This document shows, piece by piece, positions 36,971 through 46,829 of a stretch of DNA of 48,186 nucleotides; the first letter of the stretch is position 1, and each line of letters begins with the position of its first letter. Source of the DNA: Deltaproteobacteria bacterium (GTDB lineage Bacteria > DRYD01); NCBI GenBank assembly GCA_028276365.1, contig JAPYWL010000007.1, positions 1 through 48,186 of the forward strand, in the 5' to 3' direction. A program made the position numbers and the translations under genes. The notes under the pieces were generated by a model. That model made no database searches, was not told the origin of the DNA, and saw only the letters and a program-made list of their open reading frames with translations.

Positions 36971-39727
36971 TTATTTTTTTATTTCAATGGAATCCAGATA
37001 TTTTTGAAGTACTTCTATTTCTCTTTCAATATCTTTTAATTCATTTATTTCTTGAGTATCAAGTGTTCTTTTATTATTTAAATAATAGGCTCTCTTTGAT
37101 TTTTTTTGAATGTTATCTTTTAAAATAATAGCTAAAGATTCATTTGTATAATTACTTAATGTTTTTTCAACTAAATAGTTAAATTTATTATAAAAATCTG
37201 GATTACTCCAGTTTTTCTTTATATTTTCAATAGCTTCAATCCTATCTTTACCTAAAGTATAATCAACTCCATCTAAATTAACAACATAATTTAAATTTTT
37301 TTTAGTTATTAAATCAAATAGGAAAGCCATGTAAATTTTATAATACATTTGTAAATCTTTTTCTGATAATTCCTGTTCTAAAGTAGGGTTTTTTACATTA
37401 TGATAAAATGGATCAATATGTGGAGTTAAAGAGGTACTAATTACTTCTTCATAAGCCTTTTTCATATTTTCTATTAAAACAAAAGAGTATATTGGTAATC
37501 CATGTTTAACTTGAAGCATGGAAATTCTATAAGGATTATAGCTTTCTACAATTTCTATACCTCTTGATTTAGCAGAATTAAAAAATCTTGTAGAATTAAC
37601 ATCTTTAACTCCTAATACTTCATAACTTTTAACTAAAGATTCATCGAATAATTGAGATTTATATCTAAATAAAATAGAGGAAGCTTTTTCTAAGTTATTA
37701 ATAACGTTATCTTCTGTTTTAAATAAATTAATAGCTAAATCTTCTAAATCTACATCTAAATAATCTTTGTAACTTTCTTCTATCCATTTTAATAATTTAA
37801 TATTATAATCATTAAACTTAGAATAATCAAATTTTTCAAAATAATCAAATACTCTAAAAATTTCTTCATAAACTTTATTATTATTTAATATATTATTTAC
37901 AGTATTATCTATTTTTTCTTTATCTGCTAAATAGAAGTTAATTCTATTACCCCAACTACTGAGTTTACTTTCAAATTTGATATTTAAATAAGGGGTAATA
38001 AAATTACGTTTAAAGTTATTCCAAGCGTCATATAATTTATCTACTTTTTCATTTCTATATTTAGATAGCATTAAAGCTAATTTTTGATAAAAATCAATAG
38101 CTGCTTCTTTTAAAATAAGATTTAAATTAGTATTATTTAAATTTTCTACCGTTTTTGAAATCTTTTCAACTAAATCCTTATTTTTTTTATTTAGTATTTT
38201 ATTAATAAATTTTTTAGAATCTTTTTCTAAATTTTCAGTATAAATTTTTACATCATTTTCTAATTTATTTAAATTAGTTTTATGTTGCTCTATCTCATTT
38301 TTTAAAGTTTCTTTCGTTTTATCTATATATTTAAATATATTAATATTATCATTGGTAAATAAATTATAAACTTTTTTAGGACCATATAATGGATTTTTTA
38401 AATACTCTTCTATTAAATTAACAAATTCTTGGTATTTAGCTTTAACAAGTTCCTCTACTTTTTGTTCAATAGTTTCTTTACTTATTTCAGTATAACCTAC
38501 TTTGGTAACTTCTTTTATTTTTATACTAATTTCATCATTACTAATTTGAGTTATTTTCTCATAAACCTCTGAATAAATATTAGTTTTAGAAATATTATAA
38601 ATACTATTAATTACATCATCTCTTGTTAGTTCTTCTATCTTTAAGGTAGTAAATATATCATAGATAGTTTTTGTATAATCTCCTTCTTTTGATAATTCAT
38701 TATCAAAATAAGCTAATAATTTCCCTAAAATATACCTTTTAATTTTCTCATAGGGATAAATTATACTTGATGTACCAAAAGAGGAATAAAGATAATTTTT
38801 ATCAGAATAAGGTTGTTTTTTTTGATTAGTAGTTAAAATAGTATATAAATTATCTTCAGCAGATTTAATTGAGGTACCTATTCCTGCAGTTAATAAAACT
38901 GTTAAAGATTCTGCTATGGCATCTAAGGTGTCGTCTAATCCACCTATAGGGAATTCATTATTTTCATCATCAACTAAATAACATACATCAAAAGGTGCTT
39001 TATTGGAAATTATTTCTTTATTTTCACTGTATTTTACTTTATAAGGAACTTCTATATTTGGATTCATATAATAATCTATTTCCTTTAGGGTAGCAAATCC
39101 ATTAGCAAAAATGTTTTTTCTTTCGCTTTCGTCTGAAATAGGGAAAGGATGAAAAGCTGTAGGTAAAACCAAGATACCTTTAATCAAACAAGGAGTAGCA
39201 TTTTCTACCTCTATTACATTCCTTACTAAATAAGCAGTATCTAATAAAATTCCACTACCTGTACCACCGCAAGTAGAAGAGATTAAAAATACATTTATAG
39301 TTTTAGAAACATTGGGGATATTAGCAAATTTCGCTCTTAAAGATTTTACACTCATATCAATTGCATTAAATATTTTATCAATGTTTTTAAATAGATATAA
39401 TCTTCCCATAGCTCTAAATTGCTTAGCACCTTCATCTCCTGAAACTACCTTAAAAGGCAAATTAGAAGGGAACCACGGCCTTATAAATTTCGCAGCTTCG
39501 CTATCTAAGTTAGTTATAATAGAAGCAACTCCAGGAACTCCTATATTTATATACTCATCTGCAGATAATTCATTTAACATTGGGTCATTCCTATCTGAAT
39601 CTATTACTAAAAATTTTAATAATCCCTTTTCTAATATATCAACGGGGATATTTGTTTTTAATCTATAAACTACTTTTAATCCTGTACCACCTAAGCCTAT
39701 TACTATTGTAGGAATTGTAAATTCCAT
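36971..39727 (-). CDS. Large tubulin/FtsZ-superfamily GTPase-like protein (Tubulin_2-like)
   Basis: N-terminal IPTIVIGLGGTGLKVVYRLK, LKFLVIDSDRNDP, tubulin signature FLISSTCGGTGSGILLDTAYLVRN; long helical C-terminus; SD aaggaggtaag. Confidence 0.85.
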   Translation of the reverse strand: MEFTIPTIVIGLGGTGLKVVYRLKTNIPVDILEKGLLKFLVIDSDRNDPMLNELSADEYINIGVPGVASIITNLDSEAAKFIRPWFPSNLPFKVVSGDEGAKQFRAMGRLYLFKNIDKIFNAIDMSVKSLRAKFANIPNVSKTINVFLISSTCGGTGSGILLDTAYLVRNVIEVENATPCLIKGILVLPTAFHPFPISDESERKNIFANGFATLKEIDYYMNPNIEVPYKVKYSENKEIISNKAPFDVCYLVDDENNEFPIGGLDDTLDAIAESLTVLLTAGIGTSIKSAEDNLYTILTTNQKKQPYSDKNYLYSSFGTSSIIYPYEKIKRYILGKLLAYFDNELSKEGDYTKTIYDIFTTLKIEELTRDDVINSIYNISKTNIYSEVYEKITQISNDEISIKIKEVTKVGYTEISKETIEQKVEELVKAKYQEFVNLIEEYLKNPLYGPKKVYNLFTNDNINIFKYIDKTKETLKNEIEQHKTNLNKLENDVKIYTENLEKDSKKFINKILNKKNKDLVEKISKTVENLNNTNLNLILKEAAIDFYQKLALMLSKYRNEKVDKLYDAWNNFKRNFITPYLNIKFESKLSSWGNRINFYLADKEKIDNTVNNILNNNKVYEEIFRVFDYFEKFDYSKFNDYNIKLLKWIEESYKDYLDVDLEDLAINLFKTEDNVINNLEKASSILFRYKSQLFDESLVKSYEVLGVKDVNSTRFFNSAKSRGIEIVESYNPYRISMLQVKHGLPIYSFVLIENMKKAYEEVISTSLTPHIDPFYHNVKNPTLEQELSEKDLQMYYKIYMAFLFDLITKKNLNYVVNLDGVDYTLGKDRIEAIENIKKNWSNPDFYNKFNYLVEKTLSNYTNESLAIILKDNIQKKSKRAYYLNNKRTLDTQEINELKDIEREIEVLQKYLDSIEIKK

Positions 39728-39921
39728 AATTCCTTACCTCCTTATTAATTTACTTTTTTTATAAAATATTTAAATTAATAATTAATATTTTAAAATACAA
39801 TCTTTGTGAATACATCTTTTATTAGCAATACTGAATTCTTATTGTTACTTGACATTCTAAGTTTAATAACGTTTACTCTATTCCTAATACTTATTAAGTC
39901 TTTAGAAATTCATTTCCACTT

Positions 39922-41091
39922 TTAGATTAATGTTAAAACTTTTTTTAATTTACTTATAAATAATTTATTATGGGATTTAAAGGGAGATATAGTAACTCTT
40001 ATATAATCTCCCATATTCATATCACTAGCAGGTCTAACTATTATACCTCTTACTAAAAGCTCATTAAAAACTTTATTAGCATCCTTTACTCTTATAGCTA
40101 TAAAATTTGAATAAGTTTTAATATAATCGATTCCAAATTTTTGTTTTAATTTTTCTAATTCAGAATATAAAAAATATTTTTGATTTATTATTAATTTAAT
40201 TTTTTCTAAAAATATATTATAATTTCTAAGTGCTAAAATGGTAGCTTTTTGGGCTAAAGTATTAACATTAAAGGGTAATCTAATATTATTTAAAGCTTTG
40301 GAAATATAATCATTAGTGAAAGCTACACCAATCCTTAAGCCTGCTAAAGCAAAAACCTTTGAAAAAGTCCTTAAAACTATTAAATTTGGATAATCCTTTA
40401 GTAATTCAACTCCATTATGATAATCAGGATTATCTACAAACTCAAAATACGCTTCATCTAAAACTACAATTATGTTCCTACTTAAAGCATAATCTAATAC
40501 TTTTATTAAATCATTTTTTAATATTATACTTCCTGTTGGATTATTTGGACTACATATAATAATTAATTTAATAGGATCGTCTATCTTATCTAGGTGAGAT
40601 TTGATATCCTTGTATGTTATTTCAAAACCATGAAAAGATAAATTATAAGTAATTAGATTAGCTTCAAATAGGTTAGCATCTATATAATAAATGGCAAAAG
40701 ATGGATGAGGTATAAATATCTTATCTCCTTTTTTTACTAATACTTGATAAATATATCTTATTAATTCTACTGCTCCGTTACCTACTACAATATTTTCTTT
40801 TTTAACTTTATAAAAACTTTCTAATTCTTTTAATAAATAATATAAACTATCATCGGGATAATAATATATATTTTTTAATTCTTTTTTTAGTTCTTGTAGA
40901 ATTTTTTTATCAATTCCTGCTAAATTTTCATTAGATGCTAATTTAAAAATTTTTACATCTTTATTTTTAAAAATTTCTCTTTTAATTTCCTCTATTGGTT
41001 TTCCAGCTTTGTATCTATTTAAGTTTATAAACTTATCTTCTATTATTTCTTTTAGGTATTTTTCGAAGTTATTTAAGTTATTAATTTTCAT
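39922..41091 (-). CDS. hisC: Histidinol-phosphate aminotransferase
   Basis: KLASNENLAG, VVGNGAVELIRYIYQVLVKKGDKIFIPHPSFAIY, IICSPNNPTGSII, VVLDEAYFEF, VLRTFSKVFALAGLRIGVAF. Confidence 0.9.
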   Translation of the reverse strand: MKINNLNNFEKYLKEIIEDKFINLNRYKAGKPIEEIKREIFKNKDVKIFKLASNENLAGIDKKILQELKKELKNIYYYPDDSLYYLLKELESFYKVKKENIVVGNGAVELIRYIYQVLVKKGDKIFIPHPSFAIYYIDANLFEANLITYNLSFHGFEITYKDIKSHLDKIDDPIKLIIICSPNNPTGSIILKNDLIKVLDYALSRNIIVVLDEAYFEFVDNPDYHNGVELLKDYPNLIVLRTFSKVFALAGLRIGVAFTNDYISKALNNIRLPFNVNTLAQKATILALRNYNIFLEKIKLIINQKYFLYSELEKLKQKFGIDYIKTYSNFIAIRVKDANKVFNELLVRGIIVRPASDMNMGDYIRVTISPFKSHNKLFISKLKKVLTLI

Positions 41092-41146
41092 ATTTTTTTT
41101 AATTATTTAAAATTATAATTTTTAATTTATTTTATTTATTTGAAAT

Positions 41147-41497
41147 TTATTTAATTATCATTGCTTTGCTATTATCATATAAAAAAACAAAAGTAGAAGG
41201 AATATAAAGATTAGTATTTAATACTTTTTGTATGTAGTCTTTAGAATAGTAAGTAGTTAATTTAGATGAAAAAATTTTATAATCTAAATTTATTTTTTGT
41301 AATTCATCTACTAAATTTGAATATTTCTTAGATAAAAAGTAATTATAAGAAACTAAATAAATATAGACAATTAGGAGAAAAAAATTTAATCCCATTAAAA
41401 TAAACAATTTTAATTTATTATAAATAAATTTGATTTGTTCTTTGGTTTTTTGGGCTTCTTCTTTTAATGACTTTTCATCTACTTCCCAAAATATCAT
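41147..41497 (-). CDS. Single-pass membrane protein, possibly FtsL/DivIC-like
   Basis: One TM helix (LFILMGLNFFLLIVYIYLVSY) followed by a short coiled coil. Confidence 0.4.
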   Translation of the reverse strand: MIFWEVDEKSLKEEAQKTKEQIKFIYNKLKLFILMGLNFFLLIVYIYLVSYNYFLSKKYSNLVDELQKINLDYKIFSSKLTTYYSKDYIQKVLNTNLYIPSTFVFLYDNSKAMIIK

Positions 41498-41518
41498 TTT
41501 TATAAGTTGTTATTTTAG

Positions 41519-42097
41519 TTATTTTTTTATCATTTTAAGTAGTTCAGCTTGTAGAATACTACTTGCTTCAGGTCCAACTTTAGTATATCTTAAATTACCA
41601 TCTTTATCTAATATAAATATAGATGGTATATACTTAGCTCCGAAATTTTTACCTATATAATAATTATTATCTAATAAAACAGGGTAATTTATACCCTTTT
41701 GTTTTATAAAATTAATTATATCGCTATTACTACCGCTGCTATTTGATAAAAAACTAAAAAATACGACATTATTTTTTAAAGAATTTAGTTTGGGATAATC
41801 TTGATTAAATTTAATTAATTCAGGTATAGATTTATTACAAGCAGGACACCAAGTTTCCCAAACTTCTAATACCATATACTTACCTATATAATCTTTTAAT
41901 TTAACTTCCTTATTATTTGTTAAATCAAGCATAGCAGGCGAATTTTTTATAACCTCTAAATAATTTGAAGAACTTACTTTATTATTACTTGATACAAAAA
42001 ATAGAATTGTAGCTAAAATTATTACTAAACTTAAAAACAATATAAATAAGTTTTTTCTCATTTTATTATCCTCCTTTACTTTAATTATTTTAAACAA
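41519..42097 (-). CDS. TlpA/ResA-like membrane-anchored thioredoxin-fold protein
   Basis: N-terminal TM; YMVLEVWETWCPACNKSIPELIKFNQDYP; FGAKYIPSIFILDKDGNLRYTKVG. Confidence 0.88.
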   Translation of the reverse strand: MFKIIKVKEDNKMRKNLFILFLSLVIILATILFFVSSNNKVSSSNYLEVIKNSPAMLDLTNNKEVKLKDYIGKYMVLEVWETWCPACNKSIPELIKFNQDYPKLNSLKNNVVFFSFLSNSSGSNSDIINFIKQKGINYPVLLDNNYYIGKNFGAKYIPSIFILDKDGNLRYTKVGPEASSILQAELLKMIKK

Positions 42098-42171
42098 TAA
42101 ATAATAATTAAAATACTTTACATTTTATTATTATATAAATTTAGATATTATTCCTTTTTATAAAAATTTGT

Positions 42172-43317
42172 TTAGAGATAATTAAAGGGGTTAACAGGAT
42201 TACCGTTAATTCTTACTTCAAAATGTAAATGAGGGCCAGTAGAATTACCTGTTGAACCTACATATCCTATAATTTGCCCTTTAGATACATATTGACCTAC
42301 TTTTACAATTATAGAAGAACAATGTGCATACAAAGTGGAAACTCCATCTCCATGATCTATAATAATACAATTACCATATCCATCATAATATGATGCAAGT
42401 ATAACTCTTCCAGATTCAGCTGCATAAATAGGAGCTCCATAAGAAGCTCCTATATCTATACCAGAATGAAATCTTGTAGTCCCATAAATAGGATGAACTC
42501 TATATCCAAAATATGAAGTAATCAAATTAGAATTAGTAGGCCAAAGTAATCTACCTCCAGAATATCTTAAATTCCGATTTAAGGATTGACTTTGGATAAT
42601 ATATTTTTGTAATTCTTCATATTTTTCTTTTTGGATATCTTCGTAGTAATCTATATCCTGTTTAGTTTTTGCTATCTCCTCATTATACTTAGCTAATAGT
42701 TCTCTTCTTTTTTCTAATAATGAATTATAATATTTTTGCTGCTTATTTAATTCATTTTTATATTTAGCAAGCTTAGCTTTTTCTTCATTTAACAAATTAT
42801 TATTTTTTTCTAATTCAATATATTCCTGAGACAGAGACTTAATTAATTTAATATCTACTGTTATAGTTTCTTTTATTAGATATAAAGTGTCTAATAGTAC
42901 GTCTGAAGAGGAGATATTAAAAATAAATAAAACCCAATTCCCCGTATACTTTAATGCTATATTTAATTTTGTGTCTATAATAGTTTGTAAAGTCTCTATT
43001 TTTTGCTTATTTTTTTCTATTTTATTTTCATATTCCTGGATTTTCAAATTTATATTATTAATTTTCTTGTTAATATATTTTATTTGGGATTCATATTGTA
43101 TTATTTTAGTCCAAGTATCATTTAATTGTTTTTCCAAGTCTTTTTTAGCTAAATTTTGGTAATATAATCTTTTCTTTGATTCTTTTAATTTTTGATTAAT
43201 AAGACTTAATTCTTTTTTTATTTCATTTACATCCTTACTTAAAATGCTATTGTTATGTAATAATAAAAAATAAAATGTAAAGAAAAATAATATAGTAATA
43301 AAATTATTTCTCATCAC
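42172..43317 (-). CDS. EnvC-like murein hydrolase activator / M23 peptidase with coiled coil
   Basis: Signal peptide, coiled coil, HPIYGTTRFHSGIDIGASYGAPIYAAESGRVI ... GNCIIIDHGDGVSTLYAHCSSI ... GSTGNSTGPHLHFEVRING. Confidence 0.92.
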   Translation of the reverse strand: MMRNNFITILFFFTFYFLLLHNNSILSKDVNEIKKELSLINQKLKESKKRLYYQNLAKKDLEKQLNDTWTKIIQYESQIKYINKKINNINLKIQEYENKIEKNKQKIETLQTIIDTKLNIALKYTGNWVLFIFNISSSDVLLDTLYLIKETITVDIKLIKSLSQEYIELEKNNNLLNEEKAKLAKYKNELNKQQKYYNSLLEKRRELLAKYNEEIAKTKQDIDYYEDIQKEKYEELQKYIIQSQSLNRNLRYSGGRLLWPTNSNLITSYFGYRVHPIYGTTRFHSGIDIGASYGAPIYAAESGRVILASYYDGYGNCIIIDHGDGVSTLYAHCSSIIVKVGQYVSKGQIIGYVGSTGNSTGPHLHFEVRINGNPVNPFNYL

Positions 43318-43353
43318 TTTACTAAAAATTAAGCTATATTTGTATATAAAATT

Positions 43354-44250
43354 TTATTCTCCTTGAATAAGTTTTTTTAAGTATCTCTCAATAGTATTAG
43401 ATGTTATAAATATAATTAATATAAAAGAAACTAAAAACACATAATTTCTAATAATATTTAGGTAATCAGATGATATTAAATAAATAAAAGAAGCATTAGA
43501 AAAAATCCAGTTAGAAAATAAATTATAAAAAATTTTAACAAAATAAAATGCGAATAAATTAGATATAATTAATATGATTATACCTTCAGTAATAAGAGGA
43601 TATTTAATGAACCAATTGGGAGCACCAACTAAGTGCATTATTCTTATTTCATTTCTTCTAGCTAATATCGTCATTTTTACTGTATTTGATATTATCGTTA
43701 AGATTCCAAAAGATAACAAAACTATTATAAATATAAATATTTTATTAAAGATATCTATAATTTTTGATAATTTTTGAATATATTCTTGCCAATAGTTCAC
43801 TTCTTTAACTCCATTTATATTTTTAATCCTTTTAGCTACTTCATCTATTTTTTTAGGATCATTTACTTTTACATACACTATATTCGGTAGAGGATTAACT
43901 ATTAAGTCTTTTGAAATATTTATGTTCAATTCTTTTTCTATTCTTCTTAATGCTTCATTTGAAGAAATATATTGTATATTTATAACTCCATTTATACTTT
44001 CTATTTGGTATATAATTTCTTTAATCTGACTTCCTTTAACATTTTTATCTAAATATACATGAATAGTTAATTGGTTTATTATCTTTTTTTGAAGATTTTC
44101 AATATTAAAATAAAAGATTAATAATAGATATAAAACTAAGAAAGATAAAGAAGTAGTAGTTAAAGCACTAAAAAACATCCCTAAATTTTTAGAAATACTA
44201 TTTATAACTTCTTTTGTAAAGGAAATTAGAAGTGTTTCTATATACTTCAT
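43354..44250 (-). CDS. ftsX: Cell division protein FtsX
   Basis: IHVYLDKNVKGSQIKEIIYQIESINGVINIQYISSNEALRRIEKEL; NTVKMTILARRNEIRIMHLVGAPNWFIKYPLITEGIIIL. Confidence 0.93.
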   Translation of the reverse strand: MKYIETLLISFTKEVINSISKNLGMFFSALTTTSLSFLVLYLLLIFYFNIENLQKKIINQLTIHVYLDKNVKGSQIKEIIYQIESINGVINIQYISSNEALRRIEKELNINISKDLIVNPLPNIVYVKVNDPKKIDEVAKRIKNINGVKEVNYWQEYIQKLSKIIDIFNKIFIFIIVLLSFGILTIISNTVKMTILARRNEIRIMHLVGAPNWFIKYPLITEGIIILIISNLFAFYFVKIFYNLFSNWIFSNASFIYLISSDYLNIIRNYVFLVSFILIIFITSNTIERYLKKLIQGE

Positions 44251-44380
44251 ACTAAACTCAGTAAAATAAACAAAAATTCCTTCTAAGATAAGAAATAAAG
44301 ATTGTATTATAAAATTATTTTATAATATATAAATAGAATTTATAAAAAAAATTATATAAAAAAAATTATATAAATAAGAT

Positions 44381-44638
44381 TTAATTAGTAGTAGCAGATT
44401 TTGTTTTTCCTTCAATAAAATCAACTATATCTTTAACTGTTAATATTTTTTGACTTTCTTCTTCAGAAATCTCTACTTTAAATTCCTCTTCAAATTTCAT
44501 TAATAATTCAACTAAATCAAGAGAATCAACACCTAAGTCATCTACTAAAGAAGAATCTTCTTTTATATCAGCTTCATTAACAGATAATTTTTCTATCAAT
44601 ATTCTTTTTACTTTTTCAAATATCTCTTGTCTATTCAT
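44381..44638 (-). CDS. acpP: Acyl carrier protein
   Basis: SSLVDDLGVDSLDLVELLMKFEEEFKVEISEEE with phosphopantetheine Ser. Confidence 0.97.
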   Translation of the reverse strand: MNRQEIFEKVKRILIEKLSVNEADIKEDSSLVDDLGVDSLDLVELLMKFEEEFKVEISEEESQKILTVKDIVDFIEGKTKSATTN

Positions 44639-44685
44639 AGTATTCCTCCTTTTTATTTATTTTTTGTTTATTTATTTAAATAAAT

Positions 44686-45216
44686 TTATTTAACTAATTC
44701 TTCATCCCAGTTAGGCATACAAACTTTTCCAGGGTTATCATATACATATTTACAAGCTTTAAAAGTTCTTAAAATTTCCTTAGTATTCCTACCCACAAAG
44801 TAATCATTAATACTAATATGTACCACAACTCCGTCTGGATTAACAATTATGGTTCCTCTTCGGGATAAGCCTGTATTTTCGTCATATGTTCCTAATTTAC
44901 AGGTAATAGAATGATTAGAATCAGATAGCATGGGGAAAGCAATGTTTGACATTTCAGGTGTATTTTCTACCCATGCTTTTAAAGTATAAACGCTATCAGT
45001 AGAAACACTAAATAATTGAGCTCCTAATTTTTTATATTCATCTTGATCTTTAGCTAATTCTATCAATTCATTTTGGCAAACCTCAGTAAATGCTGCAGGA
45101 TGGGAAACTATAATTAACCACTTACCTTTATAATCTTCTAAATTAAGTTCTTTTATTTCTTTATTATGATAAGCTTTTGTTTTAAAATAAGAAAACTTAT
45201 CTCCTAGTTTATACAT
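44686..45216 (-). CDS. Peroxiredoxin (AhpC/TSA family)
   Basis: LIIVSHPAAFTEVCQNELIEL (peroxidatic Cys), SVYTLKAWVE, GKVCMPNWDEELVK (putative resolving Cys). Confidence 0.92.
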   Translation of the reverse strand: MYKLGDKFSYFKTKAYHNKEIKELNLEDYKGKWLIIVSHPAAFTEVCQNELIELAKDQDEYKKLGAQLFSVSTDSVYTLKAWVENTPEMSNIAFPMLSDSNHSITCKLGTYDENTGLSRRGTIIVNPDGVVVHISINDYFVGRNTKEILRTFKACKYVYDNPGKVCMPNWDEELVK

Positions 45217-45403
45217 CCTTATTTACCTCCTGTTTTTTTTATATCATTACCCAAATTAGTACAATTTTATATTTCTATACTTCTTTATTTATTTCCTTTT
45301 TTAATATAAAATTCTTTATGTGTTTAAAAAAGGATATTAGTATAAAAGAAATTAATTATAATATATATACATAAAAGACAAAATTAAGGGAGAAGGAACT
45401 AAA

Positions 45404-46819
45404 ATGAGGCTATATAATACCTTAACAAATAAAATAGAAGATTTCAGAGAAATACAAGAAAACAAAGTTAGAATTTACGCTTGTGGTCCTACTGTTTATG
45501 ATTATCCTCATATAGGGAATCTAAGAACATTTTGTGCTGTTGATTTTTTAGTTAGAACATTTGAATATTTTAATTATGAAGTTTTATATGTTATGAATAT
45601 AACTGATGTAGACGATAAAATAATAAAAAATATACTAAAACAAAAAATCAGCTTAAAAGAATATACTTCAAAGTATGAGAAAATATTTTTTGAAAGTATA
45701 GAAAAGTTAAACATAAGAAAAGCTGATTACTACCCGAGGGCTACAGAACACATAAATGAGATGCTAGAGATAATAAAGAAATTATTAGAAAAAGGTATAG
45801 CATATGTAGCAGAAGATGGTAGCATATATTACTCTATTAGTAAATTTAAGGATTATGGAAAATTATCAAAAATAAGGGTAGAAAATTTAAGAGCTGGAGC
45901 AAGAGTAAATGTTGATGAATATGATAAGGAAAATTTAGTAGATTTTGCTTTATGGAAAGCTTATAATGAAAATGACGGAGATGTTTATTGGGAAACAGAG
46001 ATAGGTAAAGGGCGTCCAGGATGGCATATAGAATGTAGTGCTATGAATAGAAAATATCTAAATCAACCGTTTGATATACACGCTGGAGGGATAGATCTTA
46101 TCTTTCCTCATCATGAAAATGAGATAGCTCAATCAGAAGGGGCTTTTGAAACTCCTTTGGCTAATTATTGGTTCCATGTTAATCACCTAATAGTAGAAGG
46201 GCAAAAAATGTCTAAATCGTTAGGAAATATAATAACTATTAAAGATATTGATAACCCTTTGGCTCTTAGGCTGCTTTATTTACAAACTCATTATAGAAAT
46301 AAGCTTAATTTTACCTTTGAAAACTATAATGGTTCTAAAACAGCTTTAAATTCATTATTAGCTTTTAGTAATAATGTTTTTGATATAATGACATATTTTC
46401 ATTTCCAAAAAAATGGAAATGTATCTATAAACTCAAATATAAAACAAATAGTGGATAATTATATTCAGGATTTTGAATTATCTTTAAAAGATGATTTAAA
46501 TACACCTAAGGCTATCTCCTTATTATTTGAATTAATGAATTCTATAAATATAATAATTAACAAAAATCCAAAGCAAATAAATTATTTTGATGCAGAATAT
46601 ATATTTAATGCCATAAAAAAAACTGATAGAGTTTTTGGATTAAAATTAACTGAATTTGATGAAATACCGCAAGAAATAAAGGATTTAATGTTAAAAAGAA
46701 ATGAATTTAGAAGAAGTAAGCAATATGAACAAGCAGATATTATAAGAAATGAAATATTAAATAGAGGATATATTGTAGAAGATACTGCATGGGGAAGTAG
46801 AGTTAGAAAAAAAATTTAA
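45404..46819 (+). CDS. cysS: Cysteinyl-tRNA synthetase
   Basis: IYACGPTVYDYPHIGNLRTFCAVDFL, NITDVDDKI, GRPGWHIECSAM, DIHAGGIDLIFPHHENEIAQSEG, GQKMSKSLGN. Confidence 0.97.
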   Translation: MRLYNTLTNKIEDFREIQENKVRIYACGPTVYDYPHIGNLRTFCAVDFLVRTFEYFNYEVLYVMNITDVDDKIIKNILKQKISLKEYTSKYEKIFFESIEKLNIRKADYYPRATEHINEMLEIIKKLLEKGIAYVAEDGSIYYSISKFKDYGKLSKIRVENLRAGARVNVDEYDKENLVDFALWKAYNENDGDVYWETEIGKGRPGWHIECSAMNRKYLNQPFDIHAGGIDLIFPHHENEIAQSEGAFETPLANYWFHVNHLIVEGQKMSKSLGNIITIKDIDNPLALRLLYLQTHYRNKLNFTFENYNGSKTALNSLLAFSNNVFDIMTYFHFQKNGNVSINSNIKQIVDNYIQDFELSLKDDLNTPKAISLLFELMNSINIIINKNPKQINYFDAEYIFNAIKKTDRVFGLKLTEFDEIPQEIKDLMLKRNEFRRSKQYEQADIIRNEILNRGYIVEDTAWGSRVRKKI

Positions 46820-46829
46820 AAAATATTTA

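Noticed and set aside
39312-39668. 118-aa plus-strand ORF
   Set aside because: Antisense to the tubulin-like GTPase domain.
44340-44376. Two-copy attatataaaaaaa repeat upstream of ftsX
   Set aside because: Simple-sequence slippage expected at this base composition.
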